Positions 33,471-45,448 of a stretch of DNA of 64,000 bases are shown one piece after another. Numbering within the stretch: position 1 is the stretch's first letter; the number at the start of each line of letters is the position of its first letter. This DNA comes from Prosapia bicincta (taxonomy: Eukaryota; Arthropoda; Insecta; Hemiptera; Cercopidae), in contig JBAIZL010000007.1 of assembly GCA_036971475.1 (NCBI GenBank), positions 30,749,447-30,813,446 of the forward strand. Reading direction: 5' to 3'. Under the pieces are notes generated by a model, which searched no databases, was not told where the DNA came from, and worked only from the letters and a program-made list of their open reading frames with translations. A program made the position numbers and the translations under genes.

Positions 33471-34657
33471 CTATTTCTTTTTCCAAACTTTATTTAAAAT
33501 CGGTTATTGTTTGTTCAATGTTAAACGTTAGTGACATATCAACTTATTGGCTGAAAGTCCCTCTGTCAATAATAATGTCTATGTTTTGTCTACATTAATT
33601 GTAGTCAAAATGTGGCGTATCTCGTAGTGTGACTTGACTTGTAAACGTTGATATTTATTAAGAATAATGAATTATTTGATTTTTATGATGTTAAAAGTAT
33701 TGTTTAGTACTGTAAAAACTGTAAATTATGACTTAACATTACATTAATAAACTTTTAGGTCTTGAAAAGGATTTTGTATTAGCATGAATTGGTCTGTGAT
33801 CTGTAATTAACCTTAAATTATTACTTTTTACTCATGGGCCGGTTGTAGTCGATGATCTTTGTTGTACAAAAGTGTTTCAGCTTATCCCTTTAAAAGTCGT
33901 ATTCTTGGAAGCCTTGCTCAATGTGAATAAGACTAAATGCTGAGCTTTCTGTCCAAACATTAAACTCGCCGCATTAAAATTTCATTAAATATTAAATCCG
34001 TTAAGGAAGACAACATACTTTCAACTTAATCTCCCCCTTCTTACTTTCCATCCGCGACAATAAATCCACATCCCCCCCAACCCCACCCCGGAGCAATATG
34101 GTGCGTCGACTGATCACTATGAAATAATGGTGTCAGATTTGCATGTCGGAGTCCCTCATAACCTCCAAAATGCGATATGGGGCATCCAGATGTTACTTTC
34201 CCGCCGCTCTTGAAGCTCTTTTTCTTCGTCCCAGACTTTTCATCGGTTTTTAATTTTTAATTTTTAGTTTTAATAATAACAGCAGCTGCTCCAGTAAGTC
34301 ACGGCGTCCCCTCTCACCCGACTTTATTTTATTGCATAAAAAGTAAAGTCGATTAGCCTTTAGATCGTTTATCGCTTATTGAGTGAGTTATCGCTTATTC
34401 ATTATACTCGGCCCGATTTCATGCTTAGAACGCATTATTTTCTTCCTCTTAAAATATAACTTTGTTCAAACGCTGATGAACGATTTGTAGCTGCACTAAA
34501 GTGTTTTGAAAGAAAGACAAGAGACTACCTTTTTTATTTATGTATTTATTATTTTTTTTATTAGATCTTTACTACTACAATTATTCATGGTTGACTGTTT
34601 CGCTTTGTTTAGTGAGATTCTAAACTATCGATTATTGTGACTATTATTTCCCATGAT
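33471..34657. other. unassigned sequence
   Basis: AT-rich with no gene recognised. A C-rich patch lies at 34028-34090. A plus-strand AATAAA near 33750 could serve as a polyadenylation signal for a long Dbx 3' UTR. Confidence 0.35.
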
Positions 34658-34670
34658 ATATATATATTTT

Positions 34671-34968
34671 AAAACAACATAAGTTATTCAAATACAAGAA
34701 TATTTATTAATTTACATCCAAAGCTTTTCGTTGGTAAACAGTACCAACATAGTCAGGAATGAAAATTACAATAATGTAAGCTCATTATTAATAATGGAGC
34801 TTACATTATTGTAATTTAATAGAGCTCATTATTAATAATGGAGCTTACATTATTGTAATTTTCATTCCTGATGATGTTGGTACTGTTTACCAACGAAAAG
34901 CTTTGGATATAAATTAATAAATATTCTTGTATTTGAATAACCTATGTTGTTTTAAATTATTAAACAAG
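34671..34968. mobile_element. fold-back inverted repeat, PLE-terminus-like
   Basis: Arms at about 34671-34790 and 34850-34968 are near-perfect inverted copies (ACAAGAATATTTATTAAT, CCAAAGCTTTTCGTTGG, CAGTACCAACAT). The spacer holds a duplicated GAGCTCATTATTAATAATGG segment. It is bordered left by ATATATATATTTT and right by a (TA)n tract. The right arm carries a hammerhead-like motif (separate entry). The build matches the fold-back ends of Penelope-like sequences at 42543-42845 and 50455-50722. Confidence 0.7.
34868..34899 (+). ncRNA. hammerhead-like core motif
   Basis: CTGATGA is followed by one extra T, a perfect 7-bp stem (GTTGGTA/TACCAAC, loop CTGTT) and GAAAA. This is the order of hammerhead conserved box I, stem II and box II, but with one unpaired nucleotide not in the canonical core. 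Hammerhead motifs are known in Penelope-like elements. Whether this version can cleave is unknown. Confidence 0.4.
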
Positions 34969-34979
34969 AAAACGTATTT

Positions 34980-34982
34980 TAT

Positions 34983-35059
<77 letters not shown>
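34980..35059 (+). repeat. (TA)n microsatellite
   Basis: About 40 TA repeats with one AA interruption, immediately right of the fold-back inverted repeat. Confidence 0.97.
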
Positions 35060-35061
<2 letters not shown>

Positions 35062-35089
35062 TTACATGCTTTTTAAATGTGTAGCATCA

Positions 35090-37650
35090 AATTTACAGGT
35101 ACATTTGACGTAAACAGACAAGTGTCTACCAGCTACATCGCTGAGTACGCTTGCATATGCAGGATCCCCATATAGGTTCAATTTAGGTCAGTCAATAGAC
35201 ATGTGTCTACCAGCTACATCGCTGGGTACGCATGCAAATGTAGGATCCCCATACAGGTGTAGTCAATAGACAGGTGTCTACCAGCCTTATCGCTGAGTAC
35301 GCTTGCATATGTAGGATACCCATACAGGTTCAATTTAAGCCAGTCAATAGACAGGTGTCTACCAGCAACATCTCAGAGCATGCTTACATATGTATTATCC
35401 CCAAACTGGTTCAATGTCAGTCAGTCAATTGACAGGTGTCTACGAGCAACATCTCAGAGCATGCTTACATATGTAATATCCCCAAACTGGTTCAATGTCA
35501 GTCAGTCAATTGATAGGTGTCTACAAGCAACATCTCAGAGCATGCTTACATATGTAATATCCCCAAACTGGTTCAATGTCAGTCAGTCAATTGATAGGTG
35601 TCTACAAGCAACATCTCAGAGCATGCTTACATATGTATTATCCCCAAACTGGTTCAATGTCAGTCAGTCAATTGATAGGTGTCTACAAGCAACATCTCAG
35701 AGCATGCTTACATATGTATTATCCCCAAACTGGTTCAATGTCAGTCAGTCAATAGACAGGTGTCTACCAGCAACATCTCAGAGCATGCTTACATGTGTAA
35801 TATCCCCAAACTGGTTCAATTTAAGTCAGTCAATTGATAGGTGTCTACAAGCAACATCTCAGAGCATGCTTACATATGTATTATCCCCAAACTGGTTCAA
35901 TGTCAGTCAGTCAATTGATAGGTGTCTACAAGCAACATCTCAGAGCATGCTTACATATGTATTATCCCCAAACTGGTTCAATTTAAGTCAGTCAATTGAT
36001 AGGTGTCTACGAGCAACATCTCAGAGCATGCTTACATATGTAATATCCCCAAACTGGTTCAATGTCAGTCAGTCAATTGATAGGTGTCTACCAGCCTTAT
36101 CGCTGAGTACGCTTGCATATGTAGGATCCCCATACAGGTTCAATTTAAACCAGTCAATAGACAGGTGTCTACCAGCCTCATCGCTGATTACGCTTGCATA
36201 TGTAGGATACGAATACAGGTTCAATTTAAGCCAGTCAATAGACAGGTGTCTACCAGCAACATCTCAGAGCATGCTTACATATGTATTATCCCCAAACTGG
36301 TTCAATTTAAGTCAGTCAATAGACAGGTGTCTACCAGCCTTATCGCTGAGTACGCTTGCATATGTAGGATACGAATACAGGTTCAATTTAAGCCAGTCAA
36401 TAGACAGGTGTCTACCAGCAACATCTCAGAGCATGCTTACATATGTATTATCCCCAAACTGGTTCAATTTAAGTCAGTCAATAGACAGGTGTCTACCAGC
36501 CTTATCGCTGAGTACGCTTGCATATGTAGGATCCCCATACAGGTTCAATTTAAACCAGTCAATAGACAGGTGTCTACCAGCCTCATCGCTGATTACGCTT
36601 GCATATGTAGGATACGAATACAGGTTCAATTTAAGCCAGTCAATAGACAGGTGTCTACCAGCAACATCTCAGAGCATGCTTACATATGTATTATCCCCAA
36701 ACTGGTTCAATTTAAGTCAGTCAATTGATAGGTGTCTACAAGCAACATCTCAGAGCATGCTTACATGTGTAATATCCCCAAACTGGTTCAATTTAAGTCA
36801 GTCAATTGACAGGTGTCTACAAGCAACATCTCAGAGCATGCTTACATATGTAATATCCCCAAACTGGTTCAATTTAAGTCAGTCAATTGATAGGTGTCTA
36901 CAAGCAACATCTCAGAGCATGCTTACATATGTATTATCCCCAAACTGGTTCAATGTCAGTCAGTCAATTGACAGGTGTCTACGAGCAACATCTCAGAGCA
37001 TGCTTACATATGTATTATCCCCAAACTGGTTCAATGTCAGTCAGTCAATTGACACGTGTCTACGAGCAACATCTCAGAGCATGCTTACATATGTATTATC
37101 CCCAAACTGGTTCAATGTCAGTCAGTCAATAGACAGGAGTCTACCAGTCTCATCGCTGGGTATGCTTGCATATGTTAGATCCTCAAACAGGTTCAATTTA
37201 TGTCAGTCAATAGACAAGTGTCTACCAGCAACATCACAGAGTATGCTTACATATGTAGGATCCCCATACAGGTTCAATTTAAGTAATTCAATAGACAGGT
37301 GTCTACCAGCAACATTACAGTGTATTGCTACAGATATACGATCCCCCTACAGCTTCAAATAAGTCAGTCAATAGACAAGTGTCTACCAGCCACATTGCAG
37401 AGTACACTTACAAGCATAGGATTCCATTACTGGGTCATTTTAGCTCAGTTAATAGACATGTGTCTACTAGCAACAACACAGAGTATCCCCACCTATGTAG
37501 GATCTTCTCACATGTTCATTGTAGGAAATAGACATATGTCAACCAGGACATTTGCAGAGTACGCTAGTATATATAGAATCCCCTGACAGGCTCATTGTAG
37601 GTAAATAGGCACGTGTCTAACTGCCACATCACAGAGTGCGCTCACATATG
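35090..37650 (+). repeat. 81-bp sub-array of a 5.5-kb satellite field
   Basis: The unit CTACCAGCAACATCTCAGAG, CATGCTTACATATGTA, TCCCCAAACTGGTTCAAT and GTCAGTCAATAGACAGGTGT repeats every 81 bp. From 35380 to 37362 the frame stays open for 660 codons (LTYVLSPNWFNVSQSIDRCL repeats) because 81 is a multiple of three. A second phase is open at 36084-36728. Variants with GGATACGAATAC and GGATCCCCATAC recur in blocks, giving larger compound repeats around 36084-36690. Edges at 35090-35380 and 37370-37650 are diverged. Treated as a satellite, not a gene. Confidence 0.9.
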
Positions 37651-40650
37651 TAGGATCCCTTTGCAGGTTCATTTAGGTCAGTAATAGACAAGTGTCTAAT
37701 AGCAACATCGCAGAGTGTGCTCACATATATAGGATCCCATTACATTTTCATTTTAGGTCAAAAACCAGGTGTTTACTAGCCACATTGAAGTGCCAGTACA
37801 CTCAAATAGTAAGTTCCCATTACAGGTTCACTTTAGGTCAATAGAGAAGTGTCAATTGGCCACATAAAGTGTATGTTCACTCACATGTTAGGGCCACATT
37901 TACATCTTCATTTTAGGTCAATACCCTGGTATCTACCGGCCACATCATAGTGTAAATACCCTCACACATGTAACACCACATTTACATGTTCATTTTAGGC
38001 CAATACTCAGGTATCTAATGACCTCATAGAAGTGTAAGTATGCTCACATATCTAGAACCACATTACCAGGTTCAATTTAAGTCAACACACAGGTATCTAA
38101 TGACCTCATAGAAGTGTAAGTATGGTCACATATCTAGAACCACATTACTAGGTTCAATTTAAGTCGACACACAGGTATCTAATGGCCTCATAGAAGTGTA
38201 AGTATGCTCACATATCTAGAACCACATTACCAGGTTCAATTTAAGTCAACACACAGGTATCTAATGACCTCATAGAAGTGTAAGTATGGTCACATATCTA
38301 GAACCACATTACTAGGTTCAATTTAAGTCGACACACAGGTATCTAATGGCCTCATAGAAGTGTAAGTATGCTCACATATCTAGAACCACATTACCAGGTT
38401 CAATTTAAGTCAACGCACAGGTATCTAATGTCCTCATAGAAGTGTAAGTATGCTCACATATCTAGAACCACATTACCAGGTTCAATTTAAGTCAACGCAC
38501 AGGTATCTAATGTCCTCATAGAAGTGTAAGTATGCTCACATATCTAGAACCACATTACTAGGTTCAATTTAAGTCGACACACAGGTATATAATGGCCTCA
38601 TAGAAGTGTAAGTATGCTCACATATCTAGAACCACATTACTAGGTTCAATTTAAGTCGACACACAGGTATCTAATGGCCTCATAGAAGTGTAAGTATGCT
38701 CACATATCTAGAACCACATTACTAGGTTCAATTTAAGTCAACACACAGGTATCTAATGACCTCATAGAAGTGTAAGTATGCTCACATATCTAGAACCACA
38801 TTACTAGGTTCAATTTAAGTCAACACACAGGTATCTAATGGCCTCATAGAAGTGTAAGTATGCTCACATATCTAGAACCACATTACCAGGTTCAATTTAA
38901 GTCAACACACAGGTATCTAATGACCTCATAGAAGTGTAAGTATGATCACATATCTAGAACCACATTACTAGGTTCAATTTAAGTCAACACACAGGTATCT
39001 AATGGCCTCATAGAAGTGTAAGTATGCTCACATATCTAGAACCACATTACCAGGTTCAATTTAAGTCAACACACAGGTATCTAATGACCTCATAGAAGTG
39101 TAAGTATGATCACATATCTAGAACCACATTACTAGGTTCAATTTAAGTCAACACACAGGTATCTAATGGCCTCATAGAAGTGTAAGTATGCTCACATATC
39201 TAGAACCACATTACTAGTTTTAATTTAAGTCAGCACACAGGTATATAATGACCTCATGGAAGTGTAAGTATGCTCACATATCTAGAACCACATTACCAGG
39301 TTCAATTAAGGTCAATATTCAGGTATCTAATAACCTCATAGAGGTGTAAGTATGCTCACATATCTAGAACCACATTACCAGGTTCAATTAAGGTCAATAT
39401 TCAGGTATCTAATGACCTCAAAGTGTAAGTATGCTCACATATCTAGAACCACATTACTAGGTTCTATTTAAGTCAACACACAGGTATCTAATGACCACAT
39501 AGAAGTGTAAGTTTGCTTACATATCTAGACCACATTACCAGGTTCAATTTAGGTCAACACACAGGTATCTAATGACCTCATAGAAGTGTAAGTATGCTTA
39601 CATATCTAGAACCACATTACTAGGTTCAATTTAAGTCAACACACAGGTATCTAATGGCCTCATAGAAGTGTAAGTATGCTCACATATCTAGAACCACATT
39701 ACTAGTTTTAATTTAAGTCAGCACACAGGTATCTAATGGCCTCATAGAAGTGTAAGTATGCTTACATATCTAGAACCACATTACTAGGTTCAATTTAAGT
39801 CAGCACACAGGTATATAATGACCTCATGGAAGTGTAAGTATGCTCACATATCTAGACCACATTACCAGGTTCAATTTAGGTCAACACACAGGTATCTAAT
39901 GACCTCATAGAAGTGTAAGTATGCTCACATATCTAGACCACATTACCAGGTTCAATTTAGGTCAACACACAGGTATCTAATGACCTCAAAGTGTAAGTAT
40001 GGCCACATATCTAGAACCACATTACTAGGTTCAATTTAAGTCAACACACAGGTATCTAATGGCCTCATAGAAGTGTAAGTATGCTCACATATCTAGAACC
40101 ACATTACTAGTTTTAATTTAAGTCAGCACACAGGTATATAATGACCTCATGGAAGTGTAAGTATGCTCACATATCTAGAACCACATTACCAGGTTCAATT
40201 AAGGTCAATATTCAGGTATCTAATAACCTCATAGAGGTGTAAGTATGCTCACATATCTAGAACCACATTACTAGTTTTAATTTAAGTCAGCACACAGGTA
40301 TATAATGACCTCATGGAAGTGTAAGTATGCTCACATATCTAGAACCACATTACCAGGTTCAATTAAGGTCAATATTCAGGTATCTAATGACCTCAAAGTG
40401 TAAGTATGGCCACATATCTAGAACCACATTACTAGGTTCTATTTAAGTCAACACACAGGTATCTAATGACCACATAGAAGTGTAATTTTGCTTACATATC
40501 TAGACCACATTACCAGGTTCAATTTAGGTCAACACACAGGTATCTAATGACCTCATAGAAGTGTAAGTATGCTTACATATCTAGAACCACATTACCAGGT
40601 TTAATTTATGTCAACACACAGGTATCTAATGACCACATAGAAGTGTAAGT
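37651..40650 (+). repeat. 82-bp sub-array of the same satellite field
   Basis: The unit CACATATCTAGAACCACATT, ACCAGGTTCAATTTAAGTCA, ACACACAGGTATCTAATG and CCTCATAGAAGTGTAAGTA repeats every 82 bp. The blocks CACATATNTAG, GGTTCAATTTAAGTCA, ACAGGTNTCTA and GCTNACATAT occur in the same order in the 81-bp unit, so the two families share an ancestor. Intermediate units lie between about 37370 and 38040. The 82-bp period closes all reading frames. Confidence 0.9.
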
Positions 40651-42456
40651 GATGGGTCATGTTTTCTTATAAGAATTTCCATGATCCAATCTAATAATGA
40701 TAAAACAAATGTTTAAACAAGGTTTAATTATAACATAGTACACAAACGGAGAATTATAAGCACTATAGTTCTTTACACAGTTTAAGAACGTCATCATCAG
40801 TGAAAGCAAAACTCTGTTGTATGCAAAATGTAAGGCTGAAATGTGATGCAAAATGAATCTGTCTCTCAGATGAGACATAAGTCATTGAAATGAGTGTAAG
40901 AATAAAGTTTTTGTAATTGTGAACTCCTCAACCCAGGAGTGAAACTATACATTACTTGTAGTAATTATTAGTTGCTTTTAATAAAATATTTTCCCTCTTC
41001 TGGTGTTATTTAAGATAATTCCTTTTTAAGTAACCCATGAACACATTTAATCCAGAATATTCTAATTTGAATATATAGGTTTGTACATAACAAAGCATTA
41101 ACAATTGATGTATAATGCATGCCTATATTTTTAACTGATTTTTTGATTCTGTTTCAGACCCTGTGGAGAAGTACAGTTTTGTATAAAGTTGTAAAATTTT
41201 ACAAACATTCTGGAAGTGATATCTGTTGGCCTCCAACTATATCCCGATGTATATTATGTATGTACGGTATATTTACAGAAAATATAAACATAGAATGGGC
41301 GTAACAATATTTGACAAATATAAAAATAATCTAAAATCAATTGCATTTTGTATCGTAACTTTTCTATCCCTACTGTTCCCCTAATTCTTTCAGAGTGGTC
41401 CAGGATATGTATAGAGGAAGCATATCTTTGAGGTAATATCAAGCATGGATCAACAATATAAGTAAAAGATTTGGATGTTCGTAGCTTTGTTTGAAGATTA
41501 AGACCTTAAATGGAGTAGCTTAAAACTTCACTGAAGCTTGTAGCGAACTTTCAAGTATTTCTTGATACAATTGTAGTTTACGAAATTGAAAATTTATTGC
41601 ATTAAATTTAAAAGTACTTAAATGTACATCGAGTACATTATTCGGCAAATTTTATTTATATTGTTTTATTGACAAAATGCGTTCAATTTTTCAAATTTTG
41701 TTTTGGAGTATATAAAATAGCACCTGGTCCCACCTGAATGTCCAAATCCTCCTGCCAATAAAGTTAAAAAAACAAGAAAATAAATCAATTGTAATAAATA
41801 GATAGGTAATATTAAGCCTTTTTGTAAACATTTCGTGTGATCTTAGATGACAAGATAAACTAACATAGAGGCAGAGTAGTCTACTTGCAGTTATTCTACT
41901 TTATATAGATAGCAGCACTGGACTATTTGTGTCAATCTGTAATCAGCTGGTCTCAGAAAGGTTTATGTGGCATGGCATATCATCTTCCCATATAAAACTA
42001 CGTTCAATAAACTATTATACATCAATACTTTTTTTCTTTTGCCTAATTCCCTCACAAAATAAAAGTTTTAAAAATCGGATGAATCTTTAACTCTTTTTTA
42101 ACATTAGACCATTGCAGGGATGAGCTGAGGGGGTTAGAGCCAGAAAGTCTCCTATAACGATCTAATGTTAGATGATAAATGCTAAAGACTGATATATGGC
42201 CCAAAGGGTTTCAGTGCTGTTATCTATCAAAAGGTAGCATTACTGCAATTATACAACTTCTACATTAAAAAGCATATTGCCGAACCTATTTCTGCTCCTA
42301 CCTCAATTTCCTAAAAAGTGAGGACTAGACCACACTTCCTCTAACTGCAATTGCATATCCTCTGTGAAACTTGCCGCAGTACTGTTGTCTCGAGTGGCTT
42401 ATAATATTTTTATTTTGAAAAGCTAAAATATTTTCAAAGTGTATAAATTTATAAAA

Positions 42457-42462
<6 letters not shown>
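40651..42462. other. unassigned sequence
   Basis: AT-rich and not visibly repetitive. Open frames of 60-73 codons have no recognisable motif. No mobile-element ends were identified. Confidence 0.4.

Positions 42463-42507
<45 letters not shown>
42463..42507 (+). repeat. (TA)n microsatellite
   Basis: About 22 TA repeats, followed by TATGTATGTATG and then by the fold-back inverted repeat. Confidence 0.97.
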
Positions 42508-42509
<2 letters not shown>

Positions 42510-42542
42510 CTGATATATGTATGTATGTATATATATGCTGAT

Positions 42543-42845
42543 ACGTATTCTTTCATGGATGGAAAATTATGATGAATAGTTATTATGTGGAGTACATCCG
42601 TTCATTCTGCAGTGCATAAAATCCCAGTTGAGACGTTTCGCTAGAATCTCATCCAGCATTGACAATTTGAACCCAACAACAGTTGAAGAAGACTCGCTCT
42701 TCAACTGTTGTTGGGTTCACCTCGTCAATGCTGGATGAGATTCTAGCAAAACGTCTGAACTGTGATATTATGCACTGCAGAATGAACGGATGTACTCCAG
42801 ATAAACTATTCATCATATTTTTCCATCCATGAAAGAATACATTAT
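42543..42845. mobile_element. near-palindromic fold-back of PLE-terminus type
   Basis: Arms of about 148 bp (42543-42690 and 42697-42845) are inverted copies with very few differences and a loop of only about 6 bp. They share TATTCTTTCATGGATGGAAA, CATCCGTTCATTCTGCAGTG and CAACAACAGTTGAAGA. Inside each arm GCTGGATGAGATTCTAGC precedes GAAACG (AAAACG in one arm), again a stem followed by GAAAC. A (TA)n tract lies to the left. A 47-bp array begins at the right edge. Confidence 0.75.
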
Positions 42846-42847
42846 CT

Positions 42848-43135
42848 ATATCTCAGTTGATGCTGGAAAATGAGGACATGTAATTAAAGTACATATATCT
42901 CAGTTGATGCTCGAAAATGAGTTCATGCAATTAAAGTACATATATCTCAGTTGATGCTCGAAAATGAGGACATGTAATTAAAGTACATATATCTCAGTTG
43001 ATACTTGTAAATGAGGACATGTAATTAAAGTACATATATATCAGTTGATGCTCGAAAATGAGGACATGTAATTAAAGTACATATATCTCAGTTGATGCTT
43101 GAAAATGAGGACATGAAATTAAAGTACTTAAAACT
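42848..43135 (+). repeat. 47-bp tandem array
   Basis: CTCAGTTGATGCTCGAAAAT, GAGGACATGTAATTAAAG and TACATATAT repeat about six times with a 47-bp period, directly after the fold-back. Units are similar. No source recognised. Confidence 0.93.
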
Positions 43136-43188
43136 TACCTCACATACATACCAAATAAGATTCTTGTTTAAGTACATTATGTGTAAAT

Positions 43189-44947
43189 CAGGGGTTTTCA
43201 AGCTTTTTCAAAGGCTGTACCAATGAAAAATTAAATATTGTCTATACCCCCCTGTTGTTGGGGGGGGGGTATATTAAAAACACTTTATACATAAAAAACC
43301 CAATATACTTGAAACCCATTACAAAAAATTAATGAGAAGGATGACCTTGCTTCTTTTTACATAGTACCTCAATGTTCAGCTCAAGTTTTGATAAGTACAA
43401 CCTCAAACCGTCCTCAACATTAAGGTTGTTTCTGTACTTAGTGTTTAGATATCTTAACCTGCAAAACCCTCTATCACATAGGTATGTAGCTGAAAACCTA
43501 ATAAGAATCTTTACAGCAGTGCGAAAGTTTTTGGTACTCCTTTCCAACACCGATAGAAAAATCTAGCAAAGTAGCACTGAGATATATTTTTTAACATCAG
43601 ATTACAGGTCAGGTTTCTCAAACGTCAGCAGATTAACGCCAGGTTGCTTAAAGTTTCAATAGCATCAAACGAGAATGTGTTACAAATCCAGTAAAACTTC
43701 TTGCCTGAGGGTGGGAAGTATTCTCTTATACTGGTTTTCAATGTCGGTTCCAAGAAACTCGACCACACAAGTATTAACACGTTCAGCATGGCTAGCGTAC
43801 CGGCACGCTCTGGGTTCCCTTACGAGGCACAGAGAGCGTGCAGGTGCGCTCCCAGCTTACCTTCTTAGAGACGGCAAGCTCACTCCCAGGCTAATTGAAA
43901 CTTCTCTAGTGTCAATACGTGTTTGTATAAAGGTTTGATTTTTACGTCAGTGTTTCAGAAGAGTTTGGAGAACATTGTGCCTGAGTTGTTTTTAAATCCG
44001 ACCATCCCAAGTTAACTTTTGATGCCTCAACTAAAACAATGCTTCAGGGAGTTTTAAGAACAGATTTAATTTGGTTTAACTTTTATATTTTAATGGTTTT
44101 TTTTTAGTTTGAACCACTTAACGCGGTAAAAACAACGATCATAAAAATTAACTAAGCTTTCTGAACTAACGCAAGAATAAACGATAACTGCCCTATTAGA
44201 GTGAATGAACCAACTCGAGGTGGGAACAGACTATTGTTAATATGGGTCAATGACAAAATACTTGGAAACTTTCCCGAAAACCTAATAAGATTGTAGTAAA
44301 CAAATGTCAGCTAATCTCGGCTATAAATAGTCTCGGACGTGACATATGCATTAGCTATGTCTGCATTTACATTATCGATCTCTATGGCTTTGTGAAACAC
44401 ATGGCATAAACAGAAACAAACATTCCAAGTTAAACGTTGAATGCTTATTTTAGTAGTTAGGTCTTTAGTTTTGTATGTAAATTATCTTTTTTCTCTCTCT
44501 TTTTTATTGTTTTATTATTTGTCATACAGTATTTTATCATTTGTGTTTCTTTTTTTTGTGACCCGATAAATAAAACAATATTTTAGTGTCTAATACACTG
44601 TTCTGATGTCCCCAATAAACCTGTATATGTTAGAAATAAAATTATTGAGATGAAAACAACGGCCTCGATAATTAGATGCTACGACAAGCTATGCAACCCG
44701 CATAGTGTTCCACTGCCGTCAGAGGTGGATGTTAACGAAAAACAGACAGTAGTTTGATGAGATCACCAATATCGCCACCGTGCTGAATGTGTTAAATTAG
44801 ATTCCATTATTAAATTATAACCCTGCATGATTACAAAACAGAAATAAGTAAAAATGTTTTAATTTTTCATTAACCCGTCCCGTGAGCCCCCTGAAAATTT
44901 GTGCAAACCCCCATAGAGTTACATGTAACCCAGTTTGAGAATCCCTG
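43189..44947 (-). mobile_element. hAT transposon remnant
   Basis: The left end is CAGGGGTTTTCAAGC and the right end, reverse-complemented, is CAGGGATTCTCAAACTGGG. The 8-bp flanks GTGTAAAT (43181-43188) and GTGTAAGT (44948-44955) match at seven of eight positions, as expected for a hAT target-site duplication. A transposase C-terminus lies on the minus strand close to the left end. The rest of the 1.76 kb is too decayed to read. Confidence 0.85.
43329..43550 (-). pseudogene. hAT transposase C-terminal fragment
   Basis: The minus strand is open for 73 codons. It includes FSATYLCDRGFCRLRYLNTK, YRNNLNVEDGLRLYLSKLE and the ending KKKQGHPSH plus stop. This is the conserved C-terminal dimerisation-region style of hAT transposases (YLCE.GFSAL..LKTKYRNRL.VEDDLRLALS ... 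KKQAHPSH). Sequence upstream of the first Met still fits the family for a short way, then is lost. It gives the reference for recognising the 134-bp satellite units at 18061-20872. Confidence 0.9.
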
Positions 44948-45289
44948 GTGTAAGTGATAAGTGAATACAAGAAGCCAGTGTTGCAAAGCTATATATATAT
45001 ATATCAAAGATTATTAAATTTTATATGGTTTCGGATAGTTTTGTCGAGGAATTTGGCTAGAAGATGAGAAGGGGCGCTTGTATGGTTGATTAGTGGACGT
45101 ATTGGGATGTCTGTTTTGTGAAGTTTGGGCAGGGCGTTTAGTTTAGGGGCTATTGGCTTTATTTGTTTTAGGTGCTTTTTGGTGTGGTGTGGGATTATAA
45201 GTTTTGTTTTGTTAATTGCTTCTTTGATTTGAGCGTTGTATTTTGTTGTTGGGTCTTCTTTTAGTGTAATGATGTTGTTATTTTGGATG

Positions 45290-45448
45290 TAGATTTGTTG
45301 GATGTTAGAGTTAGTTGTATTTTTTAAATACCTCTGAAGATGATTGCTGGGCAATCGAAATGTACATAAGGTTTAAATAAATGTTATTTGAGGTTTAGAG
45401 GTTTTATTTATTTAAAAATAAACATTACGCCACAGTTGCTTCATACAG
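45290..45448 (+). mobile_element. 159-bp insertion with 12-bp target-site duplication and hammerhead-like motif
   Basis: TTATTTTGGATG occurs at 45278-45289 and again at 45449-45460. Deleting one copy plus the 159 bp between restores the PLE-1a coding sequence (..KVHSFIQN NNIITLKED..), so this is an insertion into PLE-1b. The insert contains CTGAAGA, an extra T, a 6-bp stem GATTGC/GCAATC and GAAA at 45334-45360. It has no reading frame of its own. It looks like a tiny non-autonomous retroelement using the same terminal motif as PLEs. Confidence 0.75.
45334..45360 (+). ncRNA. hammerhead-like core motif in the 159-bp insertion
   Basis: CTGAAGA, unpaired T, stem GATTGC-TGG-GCAATC, then GAAA. The arrangement matches the motif at 34868-34899. 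Activity is unknown. Confidence 0.4.

Noticed and set aside
35380..37362. 660-codon frame as a secreted or structural repeat protein
   Set aside because: No signal peptide, promoter or splice context is visible. A second phase is also open and the frame exactly follows the 81-bp satellite. It is kept only as a finding, not as a gene.
40775..40835. Hammerhead-like motif (minus-strand CTGATGATGACG)
   Set aside because: No pairing stem followed by GAAA could be found after the box.
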